A DNA stretch of 64,000 nt from Plutella xylostella (lineage: Eukaryota > Arthropoda > Insecta > Lepidoptera > Plutellidae). The position numbers were made by a program, and so were the translations under genes. The notes under the pieces were generated by a model, which was not told the origin of the DNA, did not search any database, and saw only the letters and a list, made by a program, of their open reading frames with translations. Below are positions 31,179 through 44,189 of this stretch, piece by piece. Where the stretch lies: assembly GCF_932276165.1 (NCBI RefSeq), contig NC_063984.1:131501-195500 (forward strand), in the 5' to 3' direction. The stretch's first letter is position 1. Each line of letters starts with the position of its first letter.

Positions 31179-31915
31179 CTCGTGGCCGCGCCGCTAAGCG
31201 TTCCTTGATACGGGCGCACGAAACAGGTCTATTTACTACTTTATTTACGAGAGCAGTTTAGCAGTTAAGAAGCATTATACAGATTATTACAATTTCAACC
31301 TTCGTCTAATGTAGCAATGGCTGCTTCGGAGGACCACTAAAGTATCATTATTCTAGTAAAAATAAAACGCTCACTTTGCTCCTAATTTTTATAAGGAAAA
31401 GCATATGCGACAGCTTTCTCATAATCTAAGGTTATGTTTTCGGTCAAAGAATAAAACAATTCGTACTCTTTCCCTTTTGTTGATGTGGGAAGAGAGCGAT
31501 AGAAGGGCATCTTGGTATAATGATTGGTTCAGGCCAAGTAACCTTTGCCATAGACGACACTTCCGATAAAGATGTTTTTGAACAAGGACAAAATGCACTT
31601 GAACCTGATTTCGGTTTTCGGAGCCTCGCATCTTCGGTGGCGGCGGCGGTACTCGGGCGGGCCGTAGTCTGGGTCTGTTACCCCCGCACCAACCTCCTCA
31701 CGGATAACTTAATTAAACAAACGGACCTTCATTCAAATGCTCTCAAAAAGGATCGAATCTAACGGTTTGTTTGAATAACCCCTGTTTTAGTGGGAATCAC
31801 TTACTTCAATGAACACTCGGCCCGACAGGCCGGTCCGGTCCGGCCGGCGCCGGACGTCCGGCACGACGGATCTGGTATAATTGAGTGACCGCTGCTGCGC
31901 GGCGCTGTTTGTTCC

Positions 31916-31939
31916 CGCGGCGGCGGCGGCGGCGGCGGC
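31916..31939 (+). repeat. (CGG)n microsatellite
   Basis: About seven CGG units. The AT-rich spacer to the next tRNA (31940-32304) holds nothing recognised. Confidence 0.85.
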
Positions 31940-32304
31940 TCGTGGCTCATGGTAGCTCGTGGTTGGAGGCGCTAGGCAGAATTTATTGTTCGTAAAATTA
32001 AAATTATCTTAATAGCGTACTTTCATAGTAGGATATCATAATATAGCTACTAATATGATATAAATTAAACATGGTGCCGATCAGATATGGAATATAACAG
32101 CAAGAGTTACTACATAAGTATTACGCTATTCGATCATCGACCCATATGAAAATGTTGACTGAAATACATAATTTGACGAACAATAACTCGTTAATGAGAC
32201 ATACTTACCTACCAGCTGTTTATGATCTTCTATGACTATTGTATTTCAAGAATGTATTTGCATATAAATGAAATACAATAGTGATATCATTATTAATGCA
32301 TATA

Positions 32305-32386
32305 GCAGTCGTGGCCGAGCGGTTAAGGCGTCTGACTAGAAATCAGATTCCCTCTGGGAGCGTAGGTTCGAATCCTACCGACTGCG
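32305..32386 (+). tRNA. tRNA-Ser (anticodon AGA), copy 2
   Basis: Identical over all 82 nt to the copy at 29839-29920: same acceptor pairing, AGA anticodon, class-II variable arm and internal A/B boxes. TTTTCTTTT follows within about 5 nt and would serve as the Pol III terminator. The flanks differ from copy 1, so only the gene itself is conserved. Confidence 0.95.
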
Positions 32387-32774
32387 AAAGTTTTCTTTTA
32401 TTCTATTCATAGTATTTTAGTTTTCACATGACTATATCGTTAACTATGGCATGTATGAAGATAGTCCGGTGCAGCACATAGCACAATCAGGCGTTGCCCT
32501 CGCCCGCAATCAGTCCACTAATCACTCACTCATTACGGGTAAACATTTGTTTTGACAAATCACTGCAGAGAATTGGGCGCGAGAGCGGACACACGGGACG
32601 CAGGCAGGTCACCACATTCGGATTTATCTTTTAATGAATCTCTGTTGAGGTATTTTACATTATCGACACAAAAGATGAACCTATACTGGAATTCTTACAA
32701 GTTTGTTGAATAGTCTCCAAAGAAACTGATTTTAAATTCTACATAGGTATTGGGTAAAGTTGTAAAATAAATAT

Positions 32775-32856
32775 CGCAGTCGGTAGGATTCGAACCTACG
32801 CTCCCAGAGGGAATCTGATTTCTAGTCAGACGCCTTAACCGCTCGGCCACGACTGC
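32775..32856 (-). tRNA. tRNA-Ser (anticodon AGA), copy 3, opposite strand
   Basis: The reverse complement is identical to the other two AGA copies. On the minus strand it is followed by ATATTTATTTTAC, which includes a TTTT terminator. It is convergent with the copy at 32305-32386, the two being 388 bp apart. Confidence 0.95.
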
Positions 32857-34556
32857 TCATATCAATTTTGTAGTAAAATGTGTTTATTTCATAAAATATA
32901 TTGCTACGACATAAGTTAAATACTTTTTTTATTTATTTAAAGGGACTATCATTTAATAAGGATGCAATAAATGGATTACTGCAAATTGATAAGTTATATT
33001 ATATAAATCCGCGCGTTCGTTGGAGCGTGGGTCCACCGCGCGACACAATCGGTTTATCTTGAAATATTTACATACGTCAATGTGTAATTATGGTGTTTAA
33101 TTATCAGCACAATTGATGCATTGTTTCCCATAATACTACTCATTATTAGGTATTGAATGAAATATTACTGATTTTTGTTTAAAAAAAATAAAGGTATGAA
33201 ATATTGATATTTGGATATGCTTACAGTATAGTTTGATAATAATATTATTGTTGAGTTACGGTTTCACCTTCCTGTCTTGTTAATTTGTACATTGTTCATT
33301 CCCCTGTCGTCGCACTTGCGATGTCCCGTCTATGATTAAATGGCAAACTAAATAAAGTGACTTGGCTAATTGTCGCTGGATTAATTAATTAAGTATGCAT
33401 TCGTCGGATTGTCGGCGAGTTCGACGTGGTGGGTAAAGCCGCGACACACGCAACCGCCACATGCGTCGCTCTGTGTGTTGATGACTTACTGTCGAGCCGA
33501 CCACCAGTAAAAGTAATAATTAAATTAACTTCTTAATAATATATTATGTTCACGGAGCTGTACAAATTTACGATTGCCCTACATCCGTCTTGTTGGGAAG
33601 AGAGGTTTGAAGAAATTTTACAGTTTGAATATTTTATGGATATTCATAACTGGATGTGTGAGTGTATGGTGTCTGCGGGGTGCGGGGTGCGGGGTGCAGG
33701 GCGCGGGGCTCAGGAGGCTGTAGCTAATGAGCTCTTTGATGTCGACTCCTTTTGTTTGAGTTTTCTCCAACAATCGTCAAATTAAGTGCGTTTACGGCAA
33801 CCAACTTTTAAGTAATAAAATTGGACACGCCAATGCTATTTATTCACACCTTTTAGGTAAGTAAATAACGAAACAAGCTTTTCACTTTTGTGAGTGATTT
33901 TAAGCAGAAATCCTTAATTCCATTTAGAATAGGATAGGTCGTGCCGTTGACCGACTAGGGTGTAGGTACCTTCGCATACCTGTTTATGTGGATTCAAAAC
34001 AAAAATGAATTAAGTTTAATTTAATACAAATTATTTATTTTCATACTTTTTTTATTACAAGTGCCACATCCACATCCGTGATGCCAATGCCGCTTGTTGG
34101 TTGTTATTCCTGGCGGCGACTCGTTGCTCTGCTGAGTTCACATCGCAGTACAGACATGCGCCTTCTGGAAGTGAGGTTCACGATTCCATCATTCACTTAA
34201 CGATAAATTTATACTTACCTGATTATCCTAATTAATTTGGTAAGTATACATGTATAGATATTATATTATAAAGACAATTTATTTTTATTCTCACTTTTAC
34301 ATGTGGGTAAGCTGGTAGCGCAGCTCGCGCGTCTCTAAATTTAGGGTACCATAGACTAGGTATCTAGTAATAGAGTTTCTCGCTCTTTGTTTCATTGAAA
34401 ACAATAAAATGCAGTATTTTAAAGAAATACCAATTATAATTAACTCATTCTTAAGTTTGTAAAAGTTAAAACACTCCATCAATAGAGGTCGGCGGCTGTT
34501 CCAGCAGCTCGCAGCAACAAGCTGCCCGACATCGATCACCCGCCGACTGTACTCCC
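32857..34556. other. Non-coding stretch with a GGGGTGC minisatellite
   Basis: A GGGGTGC/GGGGTGC/GGGGTGC run at 33676-33708 resembles the one at 2664-2693. An open frame through it (33546-33785) has no recognised domain. The rest is AT-rich. Confidence 0.4.
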
Positions 34557-34575
34557 CGCCGCCGCCGCCGCCGCC
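34557..34575 (-). repeat. (CCG)n microsatellite
   Basis: About six CCG units. A short phrase, CGCCGACTGTACTC, occurs on both sides of the tract (34541 and 34577), so the tract sits inside a small direct duplication. It is the last such tract in the window. Confidence 0.8.
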
Positions 34576-37500
34576 CGCCGACTGTACTCTAAGCCTCAGA
34601 TAATTGCTCAGATTGTCTGCCGGAGCCGGAGGCGATCGAACTACTTTAAAGAATCGACAGAGCGCCGCGCCCGCCGCGGGAGTTGCCCTGACTCAGGAAC
34701 AGCACGAGCGAATGAGGCAGTTATGAGAATATGCATCTGTTGATGTTGATGTCATCTGATCGTAGTCTCTTCCATTCATCATTATAGGTTCTCAGATAGC
34801 TGACGCATGAGACAGCCAATTCATCTTCTCAGACTGCACTTGAGCCTTACTAAGAAAAATAACTGAACGTCATGTCCAGCTGTCTTTTCCCAAAGCATAC
34901 TTACAACTGAGCCAACATGTAACTATTTGCATCCGCTGAGTTTGTGAGGAATTCGCGAACATTTTTGCTGGCAACCCCGCGGAGCCCTTATCTTGAAGCC
35001 GAATTGGCAAGGGTTAATGGGAGCCAATTAAAGTTGGTGATCCAGCCGAGCCGAGCTGTGGATACTGCGAGCCACGAGCACCCTTCCTCAGATTAAGAGA
35101 TAATAAGTCCGCGATTATATTCCAATTGATGGATTAAAATGTCTTATTCAGCTAAGTATCGGGGTTAAAATGCGAGCACCATCAATTTTAGATGACTTAT
35201 TTTAAGACTATCGAATCTACTTCGACTTATAGGCAAAATAAAGTTTCCCAACACATTCTTGACAAACTAAGTAAATCATAAAACGCTTATTCAAATTTAG
35301 TTTCACATTCTCGGCCGCGGAGAATCTTGCCACTTAGCAGCGAGTCTTCTTCAAGCCTCATAAAGGCTGCCTCCCCGCGATGTTTTAATCCACCCTTGTG
35401 TAGTTAGCTTAGGGTCGGTTTTCGCTTGTAATTGCGGCGAGAGCGGGTTGGTTAGTGTGTAAGTGCATTATCAGTGCACCTGGCTGCTCGTTAGGGCGGG
35501 AGCTAACAAGCCGCTCCATCTCACAGTAAAGATGGTGAAGCGAGGATATTATATTTTGAAAGCTCCACTCGCGACAACCTGATGAGTTAATCCGAGAATG
35601 AGTTGCGTTTTAGGGTGGAAATGTACACTAACGTGGCACTTTTTTCTTTTGTAAAATGTTACTATTTTATTTGAACTTTATTGATATGACCTATAGCATC
35701 GGTCAGCGCGCCGGGCTTGTATCAGCTGAACTTTTAAACTTCTTTGAATGTCGCCGGCGAGCTTGTGATAAATATTCCCGGCTCCGGCGGGGGCGGCGGG
35801 GAGTGCGGGGGGGAGTGGCCGAGTGTCGGCTATTTCCTACTGCAAACTGCATGTTTAGTTTAGCGCCGGTCATCGCACTCGATCGCTCCCACTCGCTGCA
35901 CAGCGGTGCTGCTAAATCTCACAAGACAGATTGAAACATAATAGATTACCCTTTAATTGGTATACAATACAATATAAGTTCATACCGACAACTATACCGA
36001 AAATTTATACTTACGCATTACTTACCAAGAATTGATCGACTTTGTCACCTACCCAGTAAATACCCAGAAATGATAGGTACATAGGTAGCTCAGTCATTCT
36101 CAGTGCTCCTCCTCATACAGGCCTTTCCCAAAACTACATCTGATATTTGATCAGTTTGTCTCTTGACTGAAGCTTGAAATCACTTTGATGCTTATACGAG
36201 AAAGATAATATACCCACACTTATTGAAACTAAATCATAATACATACATACATACATTCTGCGTTTCGACACCTCTAGTGGCGTTGTTACCACTCCAACTT
36301 ATAACAGCTTTAAACTTTACAAAGTCACTAATGGCAATCGGTGCATAAATGTATAATTACACTCAATAAGCTCCAACCCTGTGAAAGTATGAATGTTGTA
36401 ACACTTCCCTCTGTTGGACTTATATATGCTTGATCCGTACCTAACGCATGGAAACGTAATGAGTTATGTAATTCCAAATAACGTTTATGGATTACATAAT
36501 TCAATAAGTCGAGAAATTCAACTTTAGTTTGTTAATATAATTAATTGAAATACGAAGCAGCGAGCTCACCCAATAGACCACCGAGGATCTAATTAGCAGC
36601 GCTGAAATTAAGAATTACTGTCGGAGATATCAAAGAGGAAATGTTAGTCAAAGGCAGCCTCCCTCAATCCGATACACTTCTCACTCAAAGGCTCATAATT
36701 CTCACTTTCAAACAGTACCTACTACCCAGCGATGGAATACTTTGTGAAGCCTCACTTGCGGGTAATTCATTTCATTAGTAATTAGGTAGGACCTATATAA
36801 GGTATATAGATATGCTTAAGTGAGATGATGTTCACCTGGAATAATATTTTCTGGATACACGACACGATGATTCAATCATTCAATTGTGTAAGTTTTTCGA
36901 ACTACGTATGTATAATTATCATGAGTGTCCACTCACCCACTGCTTACTTAACATAATAACAAAGTTTCACGCTATGGACCTAAATTAAAATAAATAGCAG
37001 ATTTTTATGTAAACTACGAATAACTTCCCCTGCCCGGGGCGCGGGGTAGGCTACCCCTGCTGGTGAACTCGCTAGTTTAGCTACAGACAAATCACCTATT
37101 TTCCGCATGAAATGAAACTTCCAACCGCACCATACCTCTATGCAAGAAGCATAACACGCCACGATAACTACGCATTTTAAAGAAAAAAATTAAGAGAAGT
37201 ACAAGAAAAAAATAGGTTCATAGTGTAGACATATAAGTGAAACCTATCTATCAGCTGTTATTTAACTAAGATGTGCCCAAACAATTTAAATAAATCCTTG
37301 ACCCTCCCACGTCACCACCGCCGCGCCGCCGCGAGCGCACTCTGCGACAACTTGTGTGATTTGTGCACTTAAACTTCGCATATTTCAGCTGCACGGTATT
37401 GTTGCATTTTTACGTTTTCCCGAATTCCCGCTTTGCCTGAAACATGTAAAGTTAGCCAATTTAAAAACATAAAGTACTTATACATACTTCTATTTCGCAG

Positions 37501-38654
37501 CTATATCATTCCTTCCGTAAATATTTGTAATACTGTTGGTAAAAGGGCAGTTCTTCTTTTTAACCTACATAACTTAGTCTCCATCAGTTGTGAAGAAAAA
37601 ATCATGAGTTTTTCAAATATTTATTTATTTATTTATATTTCAGCGTGCACTGTACTAAAAACACAACGGCTGTGCACGTTTACAAAAATAAAAATTTATA
37701 TTTTTGTATTTAAAATTACGTTACAGAGTGGTAAATCCGCGTGACAGAGGTGTATTTCATACGAATCTTGGCTGTCTCCCGCCACTTCATCCTGCGCATA
37801 TTCGATAATGTTACAAAAAATATATATGACGACATAAAATAAAAAAAATTATTTAAACTCCAGAAGATATTACCTATTTAGTAAAACAAAATATATATTT
37901 TTAAATGATTTCAGAAATATTTTTAAAAAATGTGGAAAATTTGTCTCTTACTACCTAATGTTTTAGTAGTTACATTCTGTCACGTAGGTTGCCATTTAAA
38001 ATATTTGTTTGAGCCACTCGTCCTTATTGCCATCGATCAGAGTTTAAGGTCTCCTTTTCCCCTTGGTAAGATTTCCCCTTTGAGATCCAGACACCGCGTA
38101 TCGGCCACCCGCAAAGTGTGACAGGAGGTGCGTGTGTTTATTCGGCGACAGCTTCGTCACGTAGGTAATTGTTAAAATAAAATACAATTAAATTATTATT
38201 TTGTTATTTACTCATTGGTAATAACAATTACTTTGCAATCAACATGTGTCATCACCAAATCATGCTTCCTATAATATTTTTGAACTGAACCAAATTATTT
38301 TTACTGCACACTGTAAAACTATATTAACACCATTAAAATTTGTTTCAAACCAAATAAAGTATATCATCGCTAAATAGATGTAACCAATATATTATTTTAT
38401 CAGTATCATTTTAATAATCCTTTCTAAGCAAAAAAAGTAAAAGTAAATCTAAAAAATTAAGTTTATACCAATATATAAATAGCTTACCCCAAAACAAAGT
38501 CACTTGTTAATTGCTTTATGAATTAATTAAATCATTAGCATGTACCTAGTAAAATCTATCCGTTACGCCATCTCGACTCCCATTCGTGTAGCCGAGGGTT
38601 TGAATTCTGCCATGTACCCATAAATTCTATAGAAATAAGGAATTTAAATACAAT
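34576..38654. other. Long non-coding stretch, no feature supported
   Basis: About 4 kb of mainly AT-rich DNA. Small points only: an (ACAT)n run at 36240-36256 and a GC patch at 35780-35820. Open frames are short and without recognised domains. It could be intron or intergenic DNA. Confidence 0.4.
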
Positions 38655-38980
38655 TGGTGCTTGGGGTTTCTCTGATGGATCGTATCAGAAATGAGATTAT
38701 CCGTCAGAGGACTAAGGTTACCGACATAGCTGTCAAAATATGCAAGCTGAAGTGGCAGTGGGCTGGTCATATCTGCCGAAGAACCGATAACCGTTGGGGT
38801 AGACGAGTTCTCGAGTGGAGACCACGAACAGGCAAACGCAGCGTGGGCGTGGCGTGACGACCTTAGGCGGGTAGCCGGTAGTGGTTGGATGAGGAAGGCC
38901 GAGGACCGAGTGTTGTGGCGCTCCTTGGGAGAGGCCTATGTCCAGCAGTGGATGATTATTGGCTGATGATGATGATGATA
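38655..38980 (+). pseudogene. RTE-type LINE 3' fragment
   Basis: Encodes the end of the RTE ORF: V-L-G-V-S-L-M-D-R-I, then K-L-K-W-Q-W-A-G-H-I-C-R-R, G-K-R-S-V-G, and after a frameshift G-E-A-Y-V-Q-Q-W, ending in GATGATGATGATGA. The break comes just after the G-K-R-S-V-G phrase, where bases are missing. No target duplication was found. Confidence 0.85.
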
Positions 38981-40016
38981 GGTAAGTGTCACGGACTTTT
39001 ACGGTGACGGAAAACATCGTGAGGAAACCTGCATATCTAGATGTACCCTATGTGTGTAAGTGCATTGAACTCGTTAAAACTACGATAAGGTGCGACCTAT
39101 CACGTAAATACATATATAATACATGTACAGCGAAAAGCGAGTGGTCGTATGCATACATGTAGAATCTATCTATCTACCTACCTATCTGTCTATCTGTGTG
39201 TGTTTTTGGGTAGGATAATTTGGTGATGATTTATCCGTTTTGGCGACGAAAAAGATTTTCTATTGTAAACTTACAATAATTTTGGGGCGTGTTTATTTAT
39301 TTTGGAACGTAAACGTTATTGTTTGGGTATCTCGGTTTTGGTTTAAGTTTAATTAATATGGTCCTAATCAATTTTATTGGTGCTAAACCTTAGCATACAA
39401 AAAGTTTTTTTGGTGACGATTTAAATTGTACCCTTATGAAACTACCTATCAACTCAAATGATCGGATTCGGATAAGTTAGCAGATAATGTATTGAACATG
39501 GTACTTCTCCTACTAGACGAGCATCAGCCGACAATCCCCTACTGCTGGGCCTGCTGGCTGTTTGCGCATACAATCTTAAGCCGATCAGATACATCGTGGT
39601 AAGAAATTGATCACATTACATTGAGTTGCCGCATCTCTGCGTTTCAATATTAATATTGTAGGTAATAGATGGTGGCGTCTCCCGTCGAGCCTCCGCGGAC
39701 CGACTCCCATCCATAACGCGTTATCTGCAGCACGCAGTCTCCGCGGCACCCGACAACAAATAGCCTGAAAAATTACTAAAAATTTACGCCGCGTGTAGTG
39801 GCGAGCGCCCATCCGTCTCAGTGGGCTCTACCGTTCTGCCGAAATCGTGGGCTAGCGGGGAGATATAAATTATGTATTTATATTCGTTTAAAGGTACCTA
39901 ATAAAATATAATTTTGGTTAAGAGCGCAAAATATAGGCCAAATTGATTATTATATAATTATTATAAAAACTAACAATTAAAATAAGTTATCTTTAAGAAC
40001 AGAGTCACACACTAAC
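38981..40016. other. Non-coding stretch with a decayed repeat and a CTAT/CTAC microsatellite
   Basis: 39088-39140 holds a decayed copy of the GCGACCTATCACG repeat seen at 6.1 and 10.35 kb. 39164-39198 is a CTAT/CTAC/CTGT microsatellite. No gene. Confidence 0.45.
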
Positions 40017-40560
40017 ATCAGGCAAAACATGACCTATAACGACTGAGGGGCCGAGCCATTGCCAGGTGTCTACTAAGTTCTCCGAAGAAAGCTGGCATTG
40101 GCCCTGTCCTTCTTAAGTTTGTTGCCATTACTAATGTAAGTGTGACTCTGAAAACCATTAATAAAAAAAAAGGAAAAAAAAAAAAGAAAAGAAAAAAAAA
40201 AAAAAAAGACATTTCTTGTATAATGAGATACACGGCTGGGGGTTTTTAGTCGGTTAACGCCCGACACTACCTGGGTCCTCTTCCCAGGTGTCCATGTGGA
40301 TTTTCCCCCAGCAGTGAAAAAAAAAAGAGAAAAAGAACAATATATATATAAAAGAAAGAATATATAAACTAAAGACAAAATAAATATATATAAAAGATAA
40401 TATATATAAACTAAACTTCCTTACCGAGTAGAAAGTAGATAAAAGAATTAAAAACTATCTCATAAAAATTACCACTCTTCAAAAGGCACGGACATAAAGT
40501 CTGTGGAGTGATAATCATTTATAAAAAAAAAAAAAAAAAGGTACCTATGGAATATTTAGT
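40017..40560 (-). repeat. A-rich dispersed repeat with CCTGGG hairpin
   Basis: Includes GTTAACGCCCGACACTACCTGG and the perfect 7-bp hairpin ACCTGGGTCCTCTTCCCAGGT (40270-40290), plus two long A/G-rich runs (about 40168-40208 and 40317-40420). I recognise the CGGTTAACGCCCGACACT phrase from dispersed lepidopteran repeats. Polarity is inferred from the T-rich reading on the minus strand. Confidence 0.5.
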
Positions 40561-41696
40561 TAACTCTTCTTGTAGATTCATTCATTTTATCCTTAAGTTA
40601 ATTTTTTTATTCTTTTCTTAAACGTTACGGTATAACCCACAATATACAACATGAAACAAATAGGTATGTTGGTATACCTACCATAAACTAAGCTATTCTC
40701 AACATTCCTTTCGTACACTTTTACTCACGCTGGCACATTGCTCATAATTTTTATTGAACACAGAAATAAGTAAGTGTTTGTTTTAGAAACTCTGACTTTA
40801 ATACCGCTCTATTTCAAATAATAATCAGGAGTGCACTACAGCAGTGCAGAAGTGCATCGCGGGAGTATAGCTGGGAGTACTTAAAGACACTCAGATAGAT
40901 TCCAAGTTGGAAGAGAAAAATTGTATGAGGTAATTGAAGAGGCGAGCCCGCCCCCGCGGCCGGGGGTGCTGCCACCTAGCGACGAGCTGCTGCAACACAC
41001 TCGTGCCCCGCGAGGACCGGCTCGACGAGCCAGCTACTTCACCACTACACCACATTATCAATATCTGACATACCTTGTATGGATCTGACAGATGTTTGGC
41101 AGATAAATACCCGTTGCTGTTGATTGCTAATGTGTTGTTTAATTGTACGGTGGTGGAAGATATGGCCGATTGGGGGCCACCAGCCGTCGCCGCCGCCATC
41201 GCCGAAATATATTTGAAGATTTAAAGGTACGAATATTTTAAAAATAAAAAAAAGTCTCAAATTTCAACGGCACAAAAATGTCACAAAGGAATGAGAATGA
41301 ATGATTCAAGTAAAATGAACCTTTTCGCGCCCTTAGCTTGTCGTTATTTCTATGATATCTAATATTTTTTCTCGACTCGTCTCAGTTTCTGAGTGTTATC
41401 AAAAAATCTTTTGCTTCGTCTAGCAAAGAAATACAAAAGAAAAAATATTAATATTTTGTTCGCGAAGCGTCACTTAGAACAACACTGCAGATCAAAGGGT
41501 GACCCCGGCCTTCCTCGGTACAAACAGGGAATTTACTTAGCTCTTATTAGAAGTCAATAACGTCTAAATAACATCCTATACTTTACCTACTGATCATAAT
41601 TATTATATTCATTAAAACGGCCTAAATCATAGAACAAAAAAGACGTATTAGGCAACCAAGAAGATCTCCCAATAGGTAAAAATTTTAAGATGCTTA
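40561..41696. other. Non-coding stretch, no feature supported
   Basis: AT-rich with a GC patch at 40940-41035. No recognised gene. Confidence 0.45.
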
Positions 41697-41850
41697 TAAG
41701 ATAAGATAAGATAAGATAAGATATTCTTTATTTGCACACAAAAATATAGACAACAATACAAAACTTAATCTAACACATATGTACAAATGGCGGTCTTATC
41801 GCTAAAAGCGATTTCTTCCAGACAACCTTTGGGTGGAAGGATATTTAGAT
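41697..41850 (-). repeat. LINE/SINE-type 3' end with (TCTTA)n tail
   Basis: On the minus strand it reads AGGTTGTCTGGAAGAAATCG, then CGATAAGACCGCCATTTGT, then AATAAAGAATATCTTATCTTA, ending in about five TCTTA units. It is the same 3' module as 10195-10336. Confidence 0.65.
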
Positions 41851-41954
41851 GTAAAGGGTAAAGTGTAGCAGGAATAAAGAATATACCATAAATATTTAAT
41901 ATACCAAAACATACTACCTACAATATATTTACATACATAATTTATATACCTAGC

Positions 41955-42065
41955 ATCATTTATTTTATTTATTTATTTATTTATTTTATTCAGGAAACAA
42001 ACAGTCACTTACTAATAATTTAACAAACATTTTTGTAAATAGACCTGGAGTTCCATAAAAAGATA
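41955..42065 (-). repeat. LINE-type 3' end with (AAAT)n tail
   Basis: A plus-strand TTTATTTATTTATTTATTTT run followed by CAGGAAACAAACAGTCAC resembles the start of a minus-strand retroposon 3' end. Family not identified. 42066-42190 is AT-rich DNA leading into the large tandem element. Confidence 0.4.
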
Positions 42066-42270
42066 CACTAATATTACATTAATTCACACTAGGTACATAG
42101 CTACGTTTACACTTAAAGAATAATAATACAGTTTAGTTTAGTTTAAGGTTAACAATAAATTTAGTAAATATAGGTAGCTATATTATAATAACTAGAGGTC
42201 GCGTTGTGGCGCGGGCTGCAAGCAGCCGCGCGGTGCTTTGATGCTTTTGGTTTGGGTGCGAAAATGTTTT

Positions 42271-42860
42271 CAGTATGAATTTCAGTTTCAGCAGGGTATT
42301 GACTTGAATATACCGTAGCAAATCTTTCTTGCGTTTTGTTACGTCTTCAAAACTGTGTTGACTATGATTTTTTTAAATTAAAGGGGTAGGTACTAACGAT
42401 TTTGTTTGACGTGGGAAACAGTTGTCAGTATGAATTTCAGTTTCAGCAGGGTATTGACTTGAACATACCGTAGCAAATCTTTCTTGTGTTTTGTTACGCC
42501 TTCAAAACTGTGTTCACTGTGATTTTTTTAAATCAAAGGGGTAGGTACTAACGATTTTGTTTGACGTGGGAAACAGTTGTCAGTATGAATTTCAGTTTCA
42601 GCAGGGTATTGACTTGAACATACCGTAGCAAATATTTCTTGCGTTTTGTTATGCCTTCAAAACTGTTTTCACTATGATTTTCATTATAACAGGCGTACTG
42701 ATGATTTTGTTTTAGGTGGGATACGGTTTTCAGTATGAATTTTGGTGAGATACGGTTATTCACTTGACTATAACGTATCGAATATTTTATGGGGTTTAGT
42801 TTTCCCTTGAAATCTAATTTCAGTATGTAATTTGGTAGAAGATGGGTATTGATTTTCTCA
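42271..42860 (+). repeat. Array 1, copy 1: four units of about 154 bp
   Basis: Units start CAGTATGAATTTCAGTTTCA or a variant at 42271, 42425, 42581 and 42731, giving steps of 154, 156 and 150 bp. Each holds GTATTGACTTGAA, then CCGTAGCAAAT, and an A/T stretch. The fourth unit is more diverged. Confidence 0.85.
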
Positions 42861-42960
42861 TAATACACTCACAACTTACAAATTCAAGAAATATCCGTTG
42901 TACACTCCCGGGCAATGAATAAGTTCCACTCACAAAATGCCAACCCCATACGACGCCAAT

Positions 42961-42990
42961 TCCTGTAGAGTTTTTTAAAACTCCACAGGA
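42961..42990. repeat. Hairpin TCCTGT...ACAGGA
   Basis: A 30-bp stretch folds as a stem of about 13 bp (TCCTGT-A-GAGTTTT with AAAACTC-C-ACAGGA). It sits between arrays 1 and 2. A MITE-like end similar to 8081 precedes it at 42901. Confidence 0.6.
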
Positions 42991-43448
42991 ATGTTAATAT
43001 TTGCCGTGAAAACTATTTTTAATATACGGATTGTCTCACAAATACCGTAGAGAAACTGATCTATATGGACATTCTTTAATATCTCATAAATCTGAGTCAC
43101 CTTCATTCGCGCGTTTTTCTAGCGTCTCGATTATAAGTTTTTTCTGTCCTGAAAAGAAACTTTTTCATAGCAACGAAATTTACAGGCTTTTTTTTATTCA
43201 TTAATTACTTATGTGGGTTTGCTGTTTAAGACACAGTAAGTATAAGTAGGATAAAGTGCGTTTTTTAACATTATAGAACTATGCTTTACTGAAATTTAAT
43301 TCATAATTGGTTGCACACGTATATGGAACTATAAACGCGGCCAAACTTAGACTTTGTCTTTCTTTTTTATTCATTCAAGTTATTTCTTAAACACAATCGG
43401 CTCTCAGGTTATATACGTAGTTGTGTTGACGAGGGTTTGAGTAGTCTT

Positions 43449-44142
43449 GCCTCGCTTCGCTCGGCTCTCCAGGGTTTGCAGTATGATGGTTCGCATTGTT
43501 TTGCCTAGATTGGCTCGGCTCCTCTTTTACGGTTAGGTAATACTTGAGTTGTATTGCCTGGCTGCGCTCGGCTCTTCAGTGGTTGTGGTATGATGTTTTG
43601 AAATGTTTTGCCTCGCTACGCTCGGCTCTCCAAGGTTTGTGGTATGATGGTTTGGATTGTTTTGCCTCGCTGCGCTCGGCTCTCCAGTTAAACAGGCAGT
43701 GGGTGATTAAAGTAGTTTAGCCTCGCTTCGCTCGGCTCCTCTCCAGGCCTCGGAATGGTAGTCTCGGTTGTTTTGCCTCGCTTCGCTCGGCTCTGCAGTT
43801 ACATAGGCACTTGCTGTTTATTGTGCTTTAGCCTCGCTTCGCTCGGCTCGACGGGTTTTCGGATGTTGGTTTCAGTAGTTTTGCCTCGCTCCGCTCGGCT
43901 CTCTAGGTTTTGGATTGATGGTTTATGTTGTTTTGCCTCGCTTCGCTCGGCTTTCCACTTCGTAAACGGGACCTTTCCCGTAGTTTTTCTTTATTGATAT
44001 TAATAATTATGATACCTAATGCCTCGCTTCGCTCGGATTTCTTTTCTTTATGGCAGGGTTACTTGTCGGATGCCTCGCTGCGCTCGGATGGTTTTATTTT
44101 GTTATAGCTTGTAGAAGGACTAAGGCCTCGCTGCGCTCGGCA
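43449..44142 (+). repeat. Array 2, copy 1: about 13 copies of GCCTCGCTNCGCTCGGC
   Basis: Copies begin at about 43449, 43504 (decayed), 43555, 43609, 43664, 43719, 43775, 43831, 43883, 43935, 44021, 44072 and 44124. Most steps are 51-56 bp, with one of 86. The central base is T, G, A or C in different copies while the 16 flanking bases are mostly fixed. Spacers between motifs are only loosely related, apart from a frequent TCTCCAG just after. The 17-mer can form a weak hairpin (GCC and GC pairs). No single frame runs through the array. Confidence 0.9.
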
Positions 44143-44189
44143 CTTACACTGTAGTAAAGTTGATTTACATTTTGTACCTATATTTTTGG

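Noticed and set aside
33546..33785. Small protein with Cys/Trp-rich centre
   Set aside because: It contains the GGGGTGC minisatellite in frame; no signal peptide, domain or splice support.
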